A stretch of DNA of 64,000 nucleotides from Pseudoxanthomonas sp. z9. Lineage in GTDB: Bacteria; Pseudomonadota; Gammaproteobacteria; Xanthomonadales; Xanthomonadaceae. Position 1 is the stretch's first letter. Every line of letters begins with the position of its first letter. The notes under the pieces are model-generated. The model was given only the letters and a program-made list of their open reading frames with translations. It searched no databases and was not told where the DNA came from. Location: assembly GCF_006542425.1 (NCBI RefSeq), contig NZ_VFID01000012.1:186001-250000 (forward strand), read 5' to 3'. This document shows positions 62,093 through 64,000 of the stretch, one piece after another. The position numbers and the translations under genes were made by a program.

Positions 62093-64000
62093 CAGCGTTC
62101 CACCTCGCCGGTCCGGAGTGAGCGCCGGTCAAGATCGATGACACCATCGCGCGCTTCCCGCGTGCGCGAGGGTTTGATCGTGCCCAGCATCGAGAGAATC
62201 AGCATCGCGCCGCCGAACACCACCAGGTAGACACCGGTGTCGAACACCATCGCGCTGGTCAGCTCCAGGTCCCCGATCAGCGGCAGCGTCCATACGACGT
62301 GGCCGCTGGTGAGGAACGGGTACCCCAGCAGCAGCGGCGCGACCCCGCCCAGCCCCGCCACCAGCAGGCCCACGCCGATGCAGCGCACGTAATCGAAACC
62401 GAAGCGCGACTCGACCGAGGCCGCGCCCTGCATGACGTACTGCATCAGCAGCGGCACCGCCAGCACCAGACCGGCGACGAAGCCGCCGCCGGGGGCGTTG
62501 TGCCCGCGCAGGAACAGGAAGAACGAGACGGTGAGTGTCAGCGGGAACATGATCTGGGCCAGATCCGCCGGCACCGGCAGTGGAATCGGCGGGCCGGGCA
62601 TGATCTTCTCCGGCGCCATCCGCGCGCGCCGCAGCAGCGCGTGCACCAGCAGGGCGGCGATGCCGAACACGGTGATCTCGCCGAAGGTATCGAAGCCGCG
62701 GAAGTCGACCAGGATCACGTTGACCACATTGTGGCCGAACGCTTCGGGCAGCGAGCGCGCCAGCATCTCCTCGCCGATGCCGCCGGCCGGCCGGGTCATC
62801 GCCGCGTAGGCCAGCACCGCCACGCCGGTACCGGCGACCAGCGCGATCACGATATCGCGCCAGCGCCGCGCGGCATTGCGCTCCGGCGGTGAGCGGAACG
62901 GCAGGTAATGCATGCCGAGCAGCAGCAGCGGCAGGCTGACCATTTCCACCAGCAGTTGGGTCAGCGCCAGATCCGGCGCCGACAGGAACACGAAGGTCAG
63001 GCTGACCGCCAGCCCCGCGCCGCCCAGCAGGATCAGCACCACCAGGCGCTGCCGGTACCAGCGCAGCGAGGTGATCGCGCAAGCCGCCAGCACCAGCCAC
63101 AGCACCCAGCCCAGCGGCGGCATCGGTTGCGACGCGCGCCATTCGATGGAAGCGCCGCCGGACAGGAACGGCGCCAGTCCGACCGCGATCGCGGCCAGCA
63201 CCAGCCAGGCCAGGCTGCGCTGCAGGCTGCCGTTGGCGAGGCGCCGGGTCAGGCGCTGCGCCAGCGCGAACAGCGCCTCGACGTTGAACAGGAAGATGCG
63301 CCGCCCCAGCGACTGGCGGACGATCGCGTGCAGATCCAGCAACCGGCGCAGGCCGAAGTACAGCGCCACGCCGCCGACCAGGCTGACCACGCTCATCAGC
63401 AGCGGCAGGTTGAAGCCGTGCCAGACCGCCAGGCTGTAGGTCGGCGCGGCGGCGCCGAGCGTGCCGCGCACCGCAGCCTCCAGCACCGGGGCGATGGTCC
63501 AGGCCGGGACGATGCCCACGATCAGGCACAGCACCACCAGGATCTCGACCGGGATCTTCATCCAGCGCGCGGGCTCGTGCGGTTCGTGTTCCAGTGCGCG
63601 CGGGCCCTTGCCGAAGAACGTGTCGTGGACGAAACGCAGGCTGTAGGCGACGCCGAAGATGCCGGCCAGCACCGCGACCAGGCTCATCGCCGAGCGCATG
63701 GTCGCGTGCGCGTCGCTCATGTCCAGCGTCTCGGCGAAGAACATTTCCTTGGACAGGAAGCCGTTGAGCAACGGCACGCCGGCCATCGCCAGGCTGGCGA
63801 TGATTGCCAGCGCGCTGGTAAACGGCAGGTAGTGGCGCAGGCCGCCGAGCCGGCGCATGTCGCGGGTTCCGGTTTCGTGGTCGATGATGCCCGCGGCCAT
63901 GAACAGCGACGCCTTGAACACCGCGTGGTTGAGGATGTGGAAGAGGCCCGCGACCACCGCCATCGGCGTGGAGAGGCCGAACAGCAAGGTGATCAGGCCC
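62092..64000 (-). CDS. mnhA: Fused Na+/H+ antiporter subunit A-B, C-terminal part
   Basis: The visible C-terminal part (636 residues) of a fused MnhA-MnhB protein; its start lies beyond the window. The first visible helices have GLFHILNHAVFKASLFMAAGII, the MrpA/NuoL proton-channel signature. The middle (about residues 350-470) has LTFVFLSAPDLALTQLLVEMV and DFRGFDTFGEITVFGIAALLV, the MrpA C-terminal part; the end is the MrpB domain with LRGHNAPGGGFVAGLVLAVP. Such A-B fusions occur in proteobacterial group 2 operons that then encode C-D-E-F-G, as here. Confidence 0.92.
   Translation of the reverse strand, partial: GLITLLFGLSTPMAVVAGLFHILNHAVFKASLFMAAGIIDHETGTRDMRRLGGLRHYLPFTSALAIIASLAMAGVPLLNGFLSKEMFFAETLDMSDAHATMRSAMSLVAVLAGIFGVAYSLRFVHDTFFGKGPRALEHEPHEPARWMKIPVEILVVLCLIVGIVPAWTIAPVLEAAVRGTLGAAAPTYSLAVWHGFNLPLLMSVVSLVGGVALYFGLRRLLDLHAIVRQSLGRRIFLFNVEALFALAQRLTRRLANGSLQRSLAWLVLAAIAVGLAPFLSGGASIEWRASQPMPPLGWVLWLVLAACAITSLRWYRQRLVVLILLGGAGLAVSLTFVFLSAPDLALTQLLVEMVSLPLLLLGMHYLPFRSPPERNAARRWRDIVIALVAGTGVAVLAYAAMTRPAGGIGEEMLARSLPEAFGHNVVNVILVDFRGFDTFGEITVFGIAALLVHALLRRARMAPEKIMPGPPIPLPVPADLAQIMFPLTLTVSFFLFLRGHNAPGGGFVAGLVLAVPLLMQYVMQGAASVESRFGFDYVRCIGVGLLVAGLGGVAPLLLGYPFLTSGHVVWTLPLIGDLELTSAMVFDTGVYLVVFGGAMLILSMLGTIKPSRTREARDGVIDLDRRSLRTGEVER

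Overview
The window is a high-GC, densely coded chromosomal segment of a gammaproteobacterium, most probably Xanthomonadaceae (Lysobacteraceae). The indications are a TonB-dependent receptor beside a sodium:solute symporter, a TorF-type porin before kdpFABCDE, a TrpS with a C-terminal extension, birA-coaX-SPOR-tRNA-Thr(TGT), a branched-chain-type 2-oxoacid dehydrogenase operon, and an inverted pair of REP-like palindromes. The genus cannot be fixed from this sequence alone. Calls rest on reading translated products and motifs; no database search was made.

1-15117 is an accessory catabolic locus, all on the + strand: the C-terminus of a PfkB sugar kinase, a CitE-like lyase, a symporter fused to a periplasmic kelch-like domain, a LysR regulator, a TonB receptor, an exported serine hydrolase, a ribokinase, a protein joining a glycosidase-like domain to an FGE/SUMF1-like domain, a DUF1680 (GH127-like) glycosidase and a class III CoA-transferase. 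Together they look like uptake and breakdown of a furanoside or sugar-acid glycoside, perhaps finishing through a CoA thioester. The substrate is unknown, and this is the best candidate for an undescribed system.

15260-23876 is a potassium module: a small porin and kdpFABC with its sensor kinase and regulator kdpDE. 23914-28310 has a PQQ-type sugar dehydrogenase and, divergently, a LytS/LytTR pair followed by two small exported NTF2-like proteins. 28515-33243 has dusA, an amidinotransferase-fold protein, a small exported basic protein and a PhoPQ-type pair. 33274-42101 is housekeeping and stress: mtfA, birA, coaX, a SPOR protein, tRNA-Thr, arginase, two entericidin-like lipoproteins, a CsbD protein, trpS and the REP pair.

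42102-47767 holds an MBL-fold hydrolase, two tandem VOC proteins and a tightly overlapping operon E1alpha-E1beta-SH3-like-E2 (branched-chain 2-oxoacid dehydrogenase type). 48102-51326 is a large secreted nuclease. 51550-57299 groups tryptophan 2,3-dioxygenase, a POT peptide transporter, a MarR regulator with a perfect 18-bp palindrome, hpd and hmgA: peptide import with aromatic amino acid catabolism. 58080-64000 is ion homeostasis: a Ca2+/Na+ antiporter and an overlapping Mrp Na+/H+ antiporter operon whose fused MnhA-MnhB gene runs off the window end.
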